Source: Pohlia nutans (taxonomy: Eukaryota > Streptophyta > Bryopsida > Bryales > Mniaceae). From it: a stretch of DNA of 64,000 nucleotides. The notes beneath the pieces are model-generated. The model was not told where the DNA came from and ran no database searches. It was given only the letters and a program-made list of their open reading frames with translations. A program made the translations under genes and the position numbers. Each line of letters opens with the position of its first letter. Within the stretch, counting starts at the first letter, position 1. Below, in pieces: positions 9,658 through 20,042 of this stretch. The stretch is taken from the NCBI GenBank assembly GCA_022496805.1, contig CM040107.1:14185501-14249500 (forward strand). The letters run 5' to 3'.

Positions 9658-10598
9658 CTTGTACTTCTCTGCATCTTCCAGTTGCTTCTTTGTTCTCTTA
9701 GTAGGTAAGGCCCTGCCAACTTCTGTAGTCGCCTTCAAAGGTGTTGGACATTTTAGGCTTTTCCACACCGCACGAGCGCCTATGATGTTTGTGGCCCACA
9801 TCGCGTTGAAGTCCTGAAAATGGTTCACCCGGTTGTAGTAGGCAGAAATTTTTTTAGGATCGACTTGTCGTCATTCCACACGATGAAGCACTCCCACTTC
9901 TTGAACTTGTCCTTGATCTTTTTACTGATCTCAGGCCTTGTCCTCATAAGCTTTGATGCTTCGACGCTGTGCTGGCCGTTGATCATATAAAATTGTCCAT
10001 CCTTGATGTCCTCCGAGGTGCGCTGTTTAACCTTAAAGTCCTTGGGGATCGCGCACAATGTGAGTTTTTTATCCTTGTCCGGCATCTCGACAAGGAAATA
10101 CATTACTTGCTCCACCTTTCTCTGCTCCAGGCTACGAACATTGAGCTCTGCAGGGGGAGTCAGCAGCTCATCGATGGAAATCTCAAACGACTTTTCAATC
10201 CCCCATATGTACGAGTCGGTGCATTGCGACCAGTAGTTCTCGTACACCTCCATGGAGGTTTTGTAGTCAATCTTCTTCTTGTCGTAATCGGTTGGAATGT
10301 TTGTCAGTGCTGATTCCATGCTGAATTCTCCCTGGTGAGATGGCTAACCTTCGTCTGCTAAAAGGGACTTCCGAGTTTGGATAGCCCTCAAGTTTCTAGG
10401 AGTCACCGGTGTCCTCGGGGTCTGCGATGCAGAGGGTTTTCGTTTCTTGTTCCCACTCGTCCCAGTGTTAGGGGTTTCAAACAGCAAGGATTCCTGACTT
10501 CCACCCTGGCTACTTAATTCCCTGCTCAAATGTAATGGCTTCATCTGCTTCCTGGTGACGTCGAGCTTCATCTTGTACATCTCAAGAGCTGTCAGCAA
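9658..10598 (-). CDS. ParB/Srx-like domain exon with a stop codon and a frame break
   Basis: Read right to left, this begins with TALEELLTALEMYKMKLD and a basic Ser/Thr-rich segment ending RKSLLADEG. A TAG at 10346-10344 follows. The same frame continues into FEISIDELLTPPAELNVRS..DGQFYMINGQHSVEASKLM, the order of the ParB/sulfiredoxin-like superfamily (Arg on helix 1, then DGxHRxxA). Here the box is NGQHS, with Ser in place of Arg. The frame breaks at a run of seven A near 9848-9854; one base more would continue into AYYNRVNHFQDFNAMWATN and the donor GAGAAGTACAAG/GTAATC. Two defects suggest a pseudogene, though an indel in the A run could be a sequencing error. An alternative is that translation begins at the ATG at 10319. 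Confidence 0.55.
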
Positions 10599-10604
10599 CT
10601 CCTC

Positions 10605-11097
10605 AAGCGCGGTGTAAGGATATGCGCAAGGTGCTGGTCCCCGATTGCAGTTTTATATCGATAAGTATCAGCGTGAGCCTCCACATCCTTTACGAGGCTC
10701 TCAAAACCTGTGTCCTTGAGGCTGGCAATGTGTGGAGTTATGTTGCAGGGAGTCTTTTGTGGCTCCATCATGTACGTGAAGCGGTAGTGGTGGTCAGTCC
10801 CTTCATCCCGGACCACGCTTGTGACGCAAACGTAGCCTTTCGGACCAGGGGCTATTTCCACGACCGCCTCGTATAGGGAGACTGGTAGAGTAGGATCGCT
10901 ATTTTTGTATTTGTTGATAAGTGCCAGCTTCTCAGAGTTGGGCACCAGAGTAAGGCTCCACCACTCGACGTTCTCCGGATCGTGAAACTCCCAGCACTCG
11001 CCATGGGTAACCTCGTCGCCGAATGGTACTCCATCATCGCCGGATTGTTCAAACTGCTTGAAGAAGGCAGCAAGCCGAGCTTGTTGGTTGTGTGCGT
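10605..11097 (-). CDS. N-terminal exon of the ParB-methyltransferase-like unit
   Basis: Open frame from a likely acceptor (TATGTTGGTTCAG/ACGCAC) encoding AHNQQARLAAFFKQFEQSG, then ECWEFHDPENVEWWSLTLVP and KGYVCVTSVVRDEGTDHHYR..MMEPQKTPCNITPHIASL. It ends in another frame near 10605-10615, where the downstream frame (TALEELLTALEMYKMK) takes over, so a one- or two-base indel is likely there. No domain recognised. Earlier exons would lie in or beyond the palindrome array at 11.16-12.0 kb; I could not identify a start codon. Confidence 0.45.
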
Positions 11098-11162
11098 CTG
11101 AACCAACATAAACTAAGTATTAGTTTGTTATTCCTTCAGTTTGTCATTATTGATTCCTAGAA

Positions 11163-11998
11163 TTCAACTTGAATCGAGTTGAATATGCTTGCAACAATAT
11201 TTCATCCAAGGTTATTCACTGATATTTAACTTGACTCGAGTTGAATGATTGTTCAACTACATCTTGAATTTCTTTAATTATGATGTCATATTGTTAGAAC
11301 TAACCAAACCATTTAACTCGAATCGAGTTGAATGACTTTTCAACTATATCTTGCATGTCTCTCTGATATCAGATTTGTTAGAACTAATCTGAACATTTAA
11401 CCTGAATCGAGTTGAATTTTATTTATCTATTGGCTTACTATGTGAATGTCATTCACGGCTCGTGTAGAATTGTTTGAGTAGACAAAGACTATTCTGGTAT
11501 AGCAATCAATTCAACTCGATTGGAGTTGAATTAGTTGATGATTTGTATGTCTATAGGAAATTTTCACTAGTATTCAACTCGATGCGAGTTGAATGTTTTT
11601 CAACTTTGTCTGTTATCATCTTATTAGTGCTTGATTATCTCCATCTTTTATTATATTGTTTGATCGATGATGTAAATTTAACTCGATTCGAGTTGAATTG
11701 TCTGGTGCAAATGTCTGTGCTCGATCAATTCAACTCGAATCGAGTTGAATATTGTTAATATGTCTTCATTTTATGTGCAAATGCTTATTTAAAGTAGGAA
11801 ATTCAACTCGAATCGAGTTGAATTGATTTATTTACCTCTTGTTCCATCGTAATTATAGTCATGTATGCTATTCCACTTTCATTTATTTTTGAGGTCTCTG
11901 TCACAGGTTCTTGAAATCTATTCAACTCGTATCGAGTTGAATGTACCAGGTATGTTGTTTGATTATTCAGGTAGACATTCAGCTCGAGTCGAGTTGAA
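11163..11998. repeat. Array of 11 or more copies of the 21-bp palindrome
   Basis: Copies lie near 11163, 11224, 11310, 11395, 11508, 11573, 11676, 11728, 11801, 11921 and 11978. Arms are TTCAACTCGA/TCGAGTTGAA around one variable base, commonly with TTTAACTCGA as a variant left arm. Spacing varies (50-120 bp), so this is not a plain tandem repeat; the intervening DNA is AT-rich and unrelated. A run of half-sites follows at 12033-12075. The array lies directly upstream of the first visible exon of the ParB-methyltransferase-like unit. Confidence 0.9.
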
Positions 11999-12075
11999 TT
12001 TGAGATGCTCATACACCTTTTTCTGGCGACTTTGAGTTGAATTGATGTCGAGTTGAATTGCTCTCGACTTGAATC

Positions 12076-12885
12076 TACTGTTTGGTGTATTTGTTTCTGG
12101 TTTTCTATTAATTTACAAATTTTTAGATTTCAGTACCAAAAACAGTAGCAGTCATTCTGGAATGCTGCAACTTCATGCACATCGCAAATGTATACATTTT
12201 ACGTAATGAAACTTATAATGTCAAAAAAAATTGTCATACATTCCACGGTACACGATAATGCAAACACAGTGTCATACACCAAATTATAGTGCATGATAGA
12301 ACTCACCCATTATAAACTGCGGTGTTCTTCGCGAATAATCACGCGTCGTGCACGTTGACAGATTTGCTTCCTAGTACCTGTACATGTTGAATTGCACAAC
12401 TATCAACATAAAACTGCATTACTAATATTTAGAAACCCTAAATTGAATTGCTTGTTTTATATTGGACAAAGGATTCAAAAGAACTCGGACTAGTGGTCAG
12501 CTCTTTGTGACAAGCTTTGCTTTCCATTCCTTATTGTAATACTGCCATTCAGCTCTTTCAACTTGGTTACCAAGTGTTTGAACAGACAAACACAAGTACA
12601 TGCCAGCCTCCAAAAATAAAATAGCATGACTCAGATGTATATGACAGGACTATTACAGGCTTATCCCCAAACCCAACAAATTTGACATACTTGCATGTGG
12701 AGGCCTGTCTAATATCATTAACATCTCCCCAAATGAAAATCAACTGCAAAATGCGGTTATGGAATTACTTTAGACAATTGGACCCCTCCACCTTCTATTT
12801 GCGGCTACAAACTACTGCGTCAAACAACAGCTCCATTTCATCAAATTTCAGTTCCAAATCGTCAAATTGCAGCTCTTTGACTTCA
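12076..12885. other. Unassigned upstream region
   Basis: AT-rich sequence with no clear coding region. Short open frames are not supported. It sits upstream of the minus-strand ParB-methyltransferase-like unit and may hold its promoter. Confidence 0.35.
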
Positions 12886-12889
12886 CTTT

Positions 12890-13270
12890 TGCCTTAGGGT
12901 GTATAGAACCCTATGCACAATGACTGAAACCCTAAGCAGATCAAACCCTAAGAAAACCCACAATGACTCAAACTCTAAGCAAACCCTAAGCAATGACTGA
13001 AACAATGATTGAAACCCTAAGTTTAATGCAACCTGCCTGTTCCCATTTCAAGTTTTCAACTGAAGCTGCATGATTTTGTTAAAAATATTCTTACTGCCAC
13101 TTACATACTCAACCCTAAGCATATCTTCTGAATCTTAAGCACATCGAGCTACTTGGTCTCATTTCATTTGAAGCCTCTCTTTATTTCAAATTTCAAAAAC
13201 TGCCAAGCACAAAGATTTTGAACTCTAAGCACAATTATTGGGATTCAACTGCTGTTAGACTCTAAACCCT
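12890..13270. promoter_or_regulatory. Telo-box cluster (AAACCCTAA)
   Basis: AAACCCTAA or close variants occur about six times in 12900-13030 and again near 13262, separated by phrases such as GCAATGACTG. Telo-boxes are common in plant promoters and 5' leaders, and the spacing is not that of a telomeric tract. Position upstream of the minus-strand unit suggests a promoter or leader role; this is inference. Confidence 0.4.
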
Positions 13271-13419
13271 AGACAGTGCCCGACTTTTGAGTGAGTAACA
13301 TGTACCTGCTTTAAGGCAGCAGTGTTGGCTCGCAGAAGAGGAGAGCTCCGTGAAAACCGCCTTCCCAGCAACGACTACAGCCACGACCACAAATGGAGTA
13401 GCTTGGACACTCAGAAGAG

Positions 13420-13600
13420 AAAGTAGAGCAAGAGCAAGAAGCAGATAGCAATAGGGAAGAGATAGCAGCAGAGCAGAGCAGGAAGCATGCGCAAACAACA
13501 CAGCGAGAGAGAGCAGCAAGCATGCGCAACGACACAGCGACAGGAGGCAAGAGGTCGAGCGCCGCAGGAAAAAAATGAAACCCTAAGTTGGAGTCGGGGG
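13420..13600. other. Purine-rich GA/GCA low-complexity tract
   Basis: The plus strand is rich in GAGCAGAGCA and GAGAGA runs. The open frames read through it on both strands (Leu/Ala/Ser-rich on minus, Arg/Gln-rich on plus) reflect base composition. A CT-rich 5' leader on the minus strand is possible. Confidence 0.4.
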
Positions 13601-13649
13601 AGACAACCTCCTGTTGCCGCAACCCAGGGCATCCGGGCTGCTCGATCTG

Positions 13650-13790
13650 CCCGTGTATACACATGCAAGTGTACATACACGTGTATATACATGTGTATAT
13701 ACATGTGCATATACACGTGTATATAGACGTGTATATAAATGTGTACATACACATGTACACATATACACGCATGTATGTATGTACTCTCAC
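13650..13790. repeat. Alternating purine-pyrimidine microsatellite (GTGTATATACAT type)
   Basis: About 135 bp of nearly unbroken TG/CA/TA alternation with many GTGTATATACATG-type hexamer phases. Such sequence can form Z-DNA or cruciforms and is prone to slippage. The overlapping open frames in several phases are repeat artefacts. Confidence 0.85.
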
Positions 13791-13983
13791 CGTTCTAAAG
13801 TTATTGAATGTCCAACTTCTTTTGTTGGTATTTCTTTGAGTCAATTTCATTGATCATATTGTAAGAAACTAGATTTAGAAAAGGTTCCAAATTATATCAC
13901 CAGAATGATTGAAGAACATTGCATGTGTTAATTGCAATCGAAATAATTTTAGCCAGAAGGAATTATTCTTGTTGCCTACTTAA

Positions 13984-14784
13984 CCCATTAGTGACCAGTG
14001 CAGTTTTGGAGAAACCACGCTTTTTTGGGTGATGTTTTCTTAAAACTCTTGCTGTTGCAATTATTGATATCATTAACAATATCCAACCATATGAATGTAA
14101 GCATAGCTTAATGAAATACGCGTCGGTTAAATCTTGATACGATCGGGCCGTTGGATTGGAAGATTATAGTATGTCTTTGAACCGTATAATGCACACTCAA
14201 AAATGAGATTTTGGGGGGTGTGCAACTTCAAGGTTAAATAGAATTTGGCTTAAATTTTCAAATAAAAAAGTGAAGACATTCAGCAATAACTTGTGGCAAC
14301 ACCTCTCCATTGCAATCTTTCATGTCAAGAACGGATTCATACATAATTATTGTAGATTTTATAAGTGAGAGTGACTTATCCATGTACAATTTAGGACAAA
14401 GTTTATACATTCAATTAAGAAAGGAGTTGGTACATTGATTCAAATCGGACTACATACACTAATAGAGCATGAACAAGAGAACATAATCCAAAAAAAAAAT
14501 ACAACAAAACAAACTTCCAGACACATTAAATACCACATAGTACATGTGTTGTATTTGTAACTATTTGCTACATTTTGAGGTATTTGCGGTATTTAGGTGT
14601 TTTGTGCATAGGTATTTGGATAGTTAAGAAAGTCAGATCCCAAAATGTCTTTTTGCATCATCTGCAGAATCAAATGTTACACATCCGAACTTCAGACACC
14701 GGATTGAGATAATTTACAGATTTTCCAGGATTTCATTTTTTAATGATCCAGTGACCACTTAGTGGTTACCTGGGCATTAAAGGG
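13984..14784. mobile_element. piggyBac-like non-autonomous element flanked by TTAA
   Basis: The left end is TTAA/CCCATTAGTGACCAG and the right end CTGGGCATTAAAGGG/TTAA, giving 15-bp terminal inverted repeats with about three mismatches and TTAA at both flanks. TTAA targeting with CCC-starting ends is typical of piggyBac elements. It is 801 bp long with no transposase. Its interior (14300-14560) has a second copy split between 15100-15229 and 21241-21440. Confidence 0.6.
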
Positions 14785-15099
14785 TTAAAAAAGCACTTTC
14801 AAACATGACTTTCAAACATGACAATAACTTTAGGACGGATGGACTATATTAATAGAAGTATATGTAAGTACATATGTCTGCATATAAATGTATTTGCATA
14901 TACATACAATACGTGGAAGGCAAGGTTGGCAGAAAATACTTTTCCAGTAAATCCGCCAGTAAATGATGAAACAATAAAAAAGTTGTATAAAGTATATTGT
15001 TGACATCTAAAGAAATGAAGTTAACAAAATGCAAAAAATAAACAAAACCTTGTTTGAACAGAATTGGATTAAAAGTTAAATACAATATGGATCAAGCAC

Positions 15100-15229
15100 T
15101 AACCTATATCGACAACTCTTAGTTACAATCTTTCATGATTGTCAAGAATGGACTCACTCAAAAAACATTCGATTTTTATAAGTGATAGTGACTTATCCAT
15201 TAACGGTTCAGAACAAAAATATACGTTAA
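15100..15229. repeat. Left half of a paralogue of 14300-14416, split by an insertion
   Basis: Matches 14300-14416 along phrases such as CAATCTTTCATG, GTCAAGAAYGGA and AGTGACTTATCCAT. The homology stops at a TTAA (15226-15229) and resumes after another TTAA at 21241. Confidence 0.65.
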
Positions 15230-15663
15230 CCCATTAATGTCCCAATTCAACACTGTTTTCAAAGATTTGTTATAAAATGGTTGATGAAAAATGAAAATGG
15301 AGTTGATGTAGAAAACAAAGTTGTAAATGTCAATGTGTAGATAACATCCGTACGGTTGGATTCATCATATTTATTATTAATATTTTTAAATTAATTTTGC
15401 AAGGTTTTCTCTTGAAATTCAATTAAAAATCTAAAATTCACACAAATTTTTTTTTAAATATTGTAATGAAATTAGAATGAGATGCACTACGAGATGGTAT
15501 AGTTTCCATTATTTGAGTCTACTTACTATGGAAAATCATATTTAAGGTCTTCCTTTTTGAACTAAGATTGAAACTTGACACAATCCACTTTTGTAATTTT
15601 TCAAAAATTCACATTATCTTATTTGGAAGATCTATACCGTTTAAATGGTATTCAACTAGCACA

Positions 15664-15921
15664 TATTGAAGGTAGAGAAGATTGCACAAGGCACACACAC
15701 AAACACAAGGAATGCGTAGAAAGAGATGATCTTTACTCAAAGGCCTTCCACCTTAAGTAGTGTACACTAGGAGGTCACCATGGACAAACCATATGGGATA
15801 ACTCATCACAAGGACACTCTAGAGATCAGCCCATGCCTAACCCCTCCTCCCACACACCATTATTTAGCACCCGTACGTCTTTGGCTTCTAGCAATACTAC
15901 GTTGCATCAATTACCTCAATA
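15664..15921 (-). repeat. 3' LTR of the copia element
   Basis: 258 bp; seems identical to the right LTR. On the plus strand it starts TATTGAAGGTAGAG and ends TTACCTCAATA. The stop codon of the polyprotein falls about 25 bp inside it. Confidence 0.93.
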
Positions 15922-18900
15922 CTCCCACTTTGCGTAGAGCCAAAGCCTCTAAGTCCAAATGCTATTACTAATCGTTGGTGTCGGTCTCTACAAAGACCCT
16001 TTGTGAGCACATCCGCCACCATGTGCTCCGTTGGGCAATACTCCAAATGTATAACTCCCAATTCCAACTTCTCCCGAATGAAGTGGTATTGCACATCAAT
16101 GTGCTTCGTGCGTGAATGATGTGTAGGGTTCTTTGCAAGTGAAATGCACCCTTGGTTGTCACACATAATCGTTGTAGCCTCACCTTGTGTGCAACCCACA
16201 TCCACCATTAGTTGCCTCAACCAAATGGCCTCCTTCGTGGCATGGCTCGTAGCCATGTACTCGGCCTCCACCGTTGATGTCGCCGTCGTTTGTTGCCGCT
16301 TGCTATTCCACGACACCGCTCCCGATCCGACCTTGAACATGTAGTTCGTTGTCGATCTTCGATCGCTCGTGTCTCCCGCGTAGTCCGCGTCACAATAGCC
16401 GCTCAACACAATGTCTTTGCCTCCAAGACACAACTTCACATCGCTTGTGCCCCTCAAATAACGCATGATCCTCTTGACCGTCATCCAATGCATCGAGCCC
16501 GGTCTCGCCATGTGTTGACTCACCACGCTAATTGGATACGCGAGGTCGGGCCGTGTCGCAATCATCGCATACATCAACGACCCCACCGCTTGCTTGTATG
16601 GCACCTCCGCCATCGATTTAGCCTCCATCGCATACTCCTCCTCCGAAAGCTTGACGAGCTTGGAGTTTGCATCCAATGGTGTTGCCACGGGCTTACAATC
16701 CTCCATCCCGAATCTCTTGAGCACGTCCATCACATACTTGCCTTGACTCATGGTGATAGTGCGTGTAGCCCTATCACGCACAAACTCAACACCAAGACAA
16801 AAGTGCAATTCCCCAAGATCACTCATCTCGTACTCTCTCTCAAGCATGCCTTTTAATGCATTCATTAAACTCATGAGGCTTGCAAGAATGATCAAATCAT
16901 CAACATATATGATCACAATCACCACATGTTGCCCCTCTTGCATGAAGTAGAGACTATGATCCGCAATGCTCCTAGTAAACCCGTGTGCAAGCAAGAACGT
17001 GTCAATCTTTTGGTACCACGCTCTTGGAGATTGTTTCAACCCATACAATGATTTTTGCAACTTACAAACAAGGTGCTCTTTACCTTGTTGCACAAACCCC
17101 TCAGGTTGCACCATGTAGATGTCCTCCTCCAAATCGCCATTCAAAAATGCGGTCTTCACATCCATTTGATGCATCTCCAAGTCCAAGGCCGCTCCAATGG
17201 CAAGAATGCATCGAATGGTGGTGAACTTGGCCACGGGAGCAAATGTCTCGTGAAAGTCCACCCCATGCACTTGCGCGAACCCCTTGGTTACTAATCTTGC
17301 CTTGTGACGCACAACAATACCCGAAACATCCCTCTTTGTCCGAAACACCCATTTGCAACCAATGGGGTTGCGATCCTTTGGAATGGGAGTTAATTGCCAC
17401 GTACCGTTAGCAATTAGAGAGTCGTACTCCTCTTGCATGGCGCGCTCCCACTTGACCGCATCCTCACCTTGCATGGCTTCTCGAATGGTCAATGGACCAT
17501 CCGATAATGCCACATTCGCATGCTCGTCCTCCACTTGAGGGAAGATGTGGTTCTTCCACCATTCTCCAGGTGGCTTGCGCGATCTCTCGGGGTACCGCCG
17601 CTCGCTTGAAGAAACTTGCTCCTCTTGCGTGCCCTTTGCGCCATTCTTGGCCTTTGAGCTCGATGGCGCTTCAACAACCTCCGTGTCGCCAGCTTCGTCA
17701 TCACCGTCATCATCACCTACATCAACAACACTAGGAGACTTGGAGGGTGTGTCCACCAAAACGTCTCCACTACTCCCACTTGGACCAACCTCCAAAGGAG
17801 CCTCCATCGTAGACTCCTCACAAAATGTCACATCACGTGACCGAATGATCTTCCTCGTGTCCACCGACATGAGTCTATACGCCTTGGTACCTTCACAATA
17901 CCCAAGAAACACACATTTCAAGGCCTTAGCCTCGAGTTTCGTCCTCCGTTCGTCGGGAACCTTCGCATATGCAATGCATCCGAAGATGCGCATGTGTGCA
18001 ACACATGGTTGCCTCCCACTCCACGCTTGCTCCGGCGTCATGCCTTCAACCGCGCTTGTTGGACACCGATTGCGTGTGTATACCGCATTCACCACCGCTT
18101 CCGCCCAAAGGTCCAACTTCAAGTTTTGAGCGTGCAACATGCTCCTCGCCATCTCTACAATGGTGCGATTTGCGCGCTCCGCAACTCCATTTTGTTGAGG
18201 CGTGTACGGGGCCGAAGTTTGGCGTGCGATGCCTTCATTCTTCAAAAGCTCGTCAAATTTCTTGGACATGTACTCGCCGCCATTGTCCGACCGAAACACC
18301 TTGATCTTCAACTCGGATTGGTTCTCCACCAATGTCTTGAACTCCTTGAACTTCTCAAAGCACTCACTCTTGGCTTTGATAGGGTAGAGCCATATCTTCC
18401 TTGAAAAATCATCGATGAAGGTCACAAAGTACTTGCAACCTCCCATCGATGTGGTCTTCATGGGGCCACACACATCCGAATGCACGATCTCCAAAACTTT
18501 TGTGGCCCGTGTCGCCCCTTCACCCGCAAATGGCAACCGTTGTTGCTTGCCTTCAATGCAACCTTCACACGTGAATGTAGAAGCATCCACTTTCAATTGA
18601 TGAAGATCCATACCGCTTACCATGCCGCGTAGTGTCTTCACACTCTTGATGTTCAAATGGCCAAGTCGACGATGCCACAACGCCAACTTGTCGTCCTTCA
18701 AGTTTGAATGCGCCAACGCCGCCGATTCCTTCGAATGCACCTTGGAGAACTTGATGTGGTACAAGCCCTCGTGTTCTTCAATGATGGCCACCTCATCTCG
18801 ACTCGGTGACAACACATAACACCCCTTATCACTAAACTCAACCCTCAAGTGCTTTGCCACTAATTGCCTCACCGATAGTAAATTTGCCGTTAATTTGGGA

Positions 18901-20042
18901 ACGTGGAGGACATCTTGGATAGTGATTGTCTTCACACTACCCCTCACCTCGGTGTCTACAACAATTTGGCCCTTGCCAACGGCCTCAAGCACCGTATCAT
19001 CTCCCAAAATCACTCTCCTTGGATTAATGAGAGCATACGAATGAAAACAAGTTTTATGTGGTGACATGTGGCTTGTAGCCCCCGAATCAACAATCCAATC
19101 ACTCGTACTACCATTGCACGATACATTGCTTGCCATGTTTGCATACTCATCACCAACCTCAATCCAATCACTCATGCTTGCATCACCCTCGATACCATCA
19201 CTCATGCTTGCATCACCCTCGATGCCATCGCTCATGCTTGCCTCATATCTAGCCGTAAATGCGTACTCATCATCGTCACGAGTTTTAGTGTTGTTTGCAC
19301 TCTCCCCTTTCTCATCCCTCTTGCGTTTGAAGCAAAATTTGGCAATGTGGCCCTTCTTACCACAATAGAAGCACACCTTGTCGCTTGAGCTCCCACCGCC
19401 TCCATTCTTGGATTGCTTCGCCACGAGTGCCGCTCCATCTTCTCGAGACTCGTTCTCCTTTCGCCGCGAAAGCTCGTGCAACAACCGTGAGGTCACATAG
19501 TCCAATGTGAGCTCCGTAATGGGTCTTGACTCCATCGCCACGATGAGGTACTCGTATGATGATGGAAGGCTCTCCAAAAGTGTCATCACGATGTCACCAT
19601 CCGTAACCGACACGTCGCAACCGTTGAGTTGATCCGCGAGAGCTTTGACCTTGTTGATGTGCGCCAACATGTCATCTTCTTCGCCCATCTTGATGGTGAA
19701 GAACTTGCGCCTCAAAAACAAAATGTTGGCCAATGTTTTCGCTTCGTGAATGTTGCAAAGCTTGGACCATGCTTCCGCGGGTGTCTTGCACGAACGAATG
19801 TGCGCAAGTTGCGAATCCGCGAGGTTGAGTGCCAAAATGGCAAATGCTTTCTTCTCCCTCCTCGTGTACGCTTGCATGATCCTAGGATCCGTAGAAGAGA
19901 AAGGAGGTTCCTCACTACCCTCGACAATCTCCCACAACTCCTTCTCGGCCATCACCATCTCCATTTTGAACTTCCACAAGTGGAAATTCACCCCATCGAA
20001 CTTGTCCACGACCTTGGGACCCTCACCCTCAAAAGATGCCAT
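15897..20042 (-). CDS. Ty1/copia gag-pol polyprotein, intact
   Basis: A single open frame of about 1,381 residues from the ATG at 20042 (MASFEGEGPKVVDKFDG). In order: UBN2-type gag; CCHC knuckle CFYCGKKGHIAKFC near residue 225; protease WIVDSGATSHM near 317; integrase with HRRLGHLN..CEGCIEGKQ zinc region, then IVHSDVCGPM, FRSDNGGEYMS and PQQNGVAERANRT (D-D-E core); reverse transcriptase with HQMDVKTAFLNGDL and IIYVDDLII; RNase H with GYCDADYAGD, VEAEYMA and CDNQGCISLAKNP. Length and order are those of the copia family. Between knuckle and protease is a tandem DASMSDGIEG repeat (30-bp units near 19165-19245). The frame ends just inside the 3' LTR. Confidence 0.96.
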   Translation of the reverse strand: MASFEGEGPKVVDKFDGVNFHLWKFKMEMVMAEKELWEIVEGSEEPPFSSTDPRIMQAYTRREKKAFAILALNLADSQLAHIRSCKTPAEAWSKLCNIHEAKTLANILFLRRKFFTIKMGEEDDMLAHINKVKALADQLNGCDVSVTDGDIVMTLLESLPSSYEYLIVAMESRPITELTLDYVTSRLLHELSRRKENESREDGAALVAKQSKNGGGGSSSDKVCFYCGKKGHIAKFCFKRKRDEKGESANNTKTRDDDEYAFTARYEASMSDGIEGDASMSDGIEGDASMSDWIEVGDEYANMASNVSCNGSTSDWIVDSGATSHMSPHKTCFHSYALINPRRVILGDDTVLEAVGKGQIVVDTEVRGSVKTITIQDVLHVPKLTANLLSVRQLVAKHLRVEFSDKGCYVLSPSRDEVAIIEEHEGLYHIKFSKVHSKESAALAHSNLKDDKLALWHRRLGHLNIKSVKTLRGMVSGMDLHQLKVDASTFTCEGCIEGKQQRLPFAGEGATRATKVLEIVHSDVCGPMKTTSMGGCKYFVTFIDDFSRKIWLYPIKAKSECFEKFKEFKTLVENQSELKIKVFRSDNGGEYMSKKFDELLKNEGIARQTSAPYTPQQNGVAERANRTIVEMARSMLHAQNLKLDLWAEAVVNAVYTRNRCPTSAVEGMTPEQAWSGRQPCVAHMRIFGCIAYAKVPDERRTKLEAKALKCVFLGYCEGTKAYRLMSVDTRKIIRSRDVTFCEESTMEAPLEVGPSGSSGDVLVDTPSKSPSVVDVGDDDGDDEAGDTEVVEAPSSSKAKNGAKGTQEEQVSSSERRYPERSRKPPGEWWKNHIFPQVEDEHANVALSDGPLTIREAMQGEDAVKWERAMQEEYDSLIANGTWQLTPIPKDRNPIGCKWVFRTKRDVSGIVVRHKARLVTKGFAQVHGVDFHETFAPVAKFTTIRCILAIGAALDLEMHQMDVKTAFLNGDLEEDIYMVQPEGFVQQGKEHLVCKLQKSLYGLKQSPRAWYQKIDTFLLAHGFTRSIADHSLYFMQEGQHVVIVIIYVDDLIILASLMSLMNALKGMLEREYEMSDLGELHFCLGVEFVRDRATRTITMSQGKYVMDVLKRFGMEDCKPVATPLDANSKLVKLSEEEYAMEAKSMAEVPYKQAVGSLMYAMIATRPDLAYPISVVSQHMARPGSMHWMTVKRIMRYLRGTSDVKLCLGGKDIVLSGYCDADYAGDTSDRRSTTNYMFKVGSGAVSWNSKRQQTTATSTVEAEYMATSHATKEAIWLRQLMVDVGCTQGEATTIMCDNQGCISLAKNPTHHSRTKHIDVQYHFIREKLELGVIHLEYCPTEHMVADVLTKGLCRDRHQRLVIAFGLRGFGSTQSGSIEVIDAT
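15922..15931 (-). other. Polypurine tract of the copia element
   Basis: On the minus strand AAAGTGGGAG lies directly before the 3' LTR, the position and form of a copia polypurine tract that primes plus-strand DNA. Confidence 0.8.

Noticed and set aside
10319..10347. 28-bp intron removing the TAG in the ParB-like exon
   Set aside because: Length is not a multiple of three and the spliced frame would not enter the ParB-like domain.
11163..11998. CRISPR-like array of palindromic repeats
   Set aside because: Spacing is irregular, the repeat unit is itself a full palindrome, there are no cas-like genes, and the surroundings are spliced eukaryotic DNA.
12890..13035. Interstitial telomere tract
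   Set aside because: AAACCCTAA copies are separated by other words and are not in tandem register; a telo-box cluster is more likely.
13262..13853. Leu/Ser-rich frames resembling a secreted or membrane protein
   Set aside because: They read through GA-rich and TG/CA low-complexity DNA in several phases; no conserved features.
16144..19388. Plus-strand open frames over the copia element
   Set aside because: They are antisense shadows of the intact minus-strand polyprotein and show no domain.
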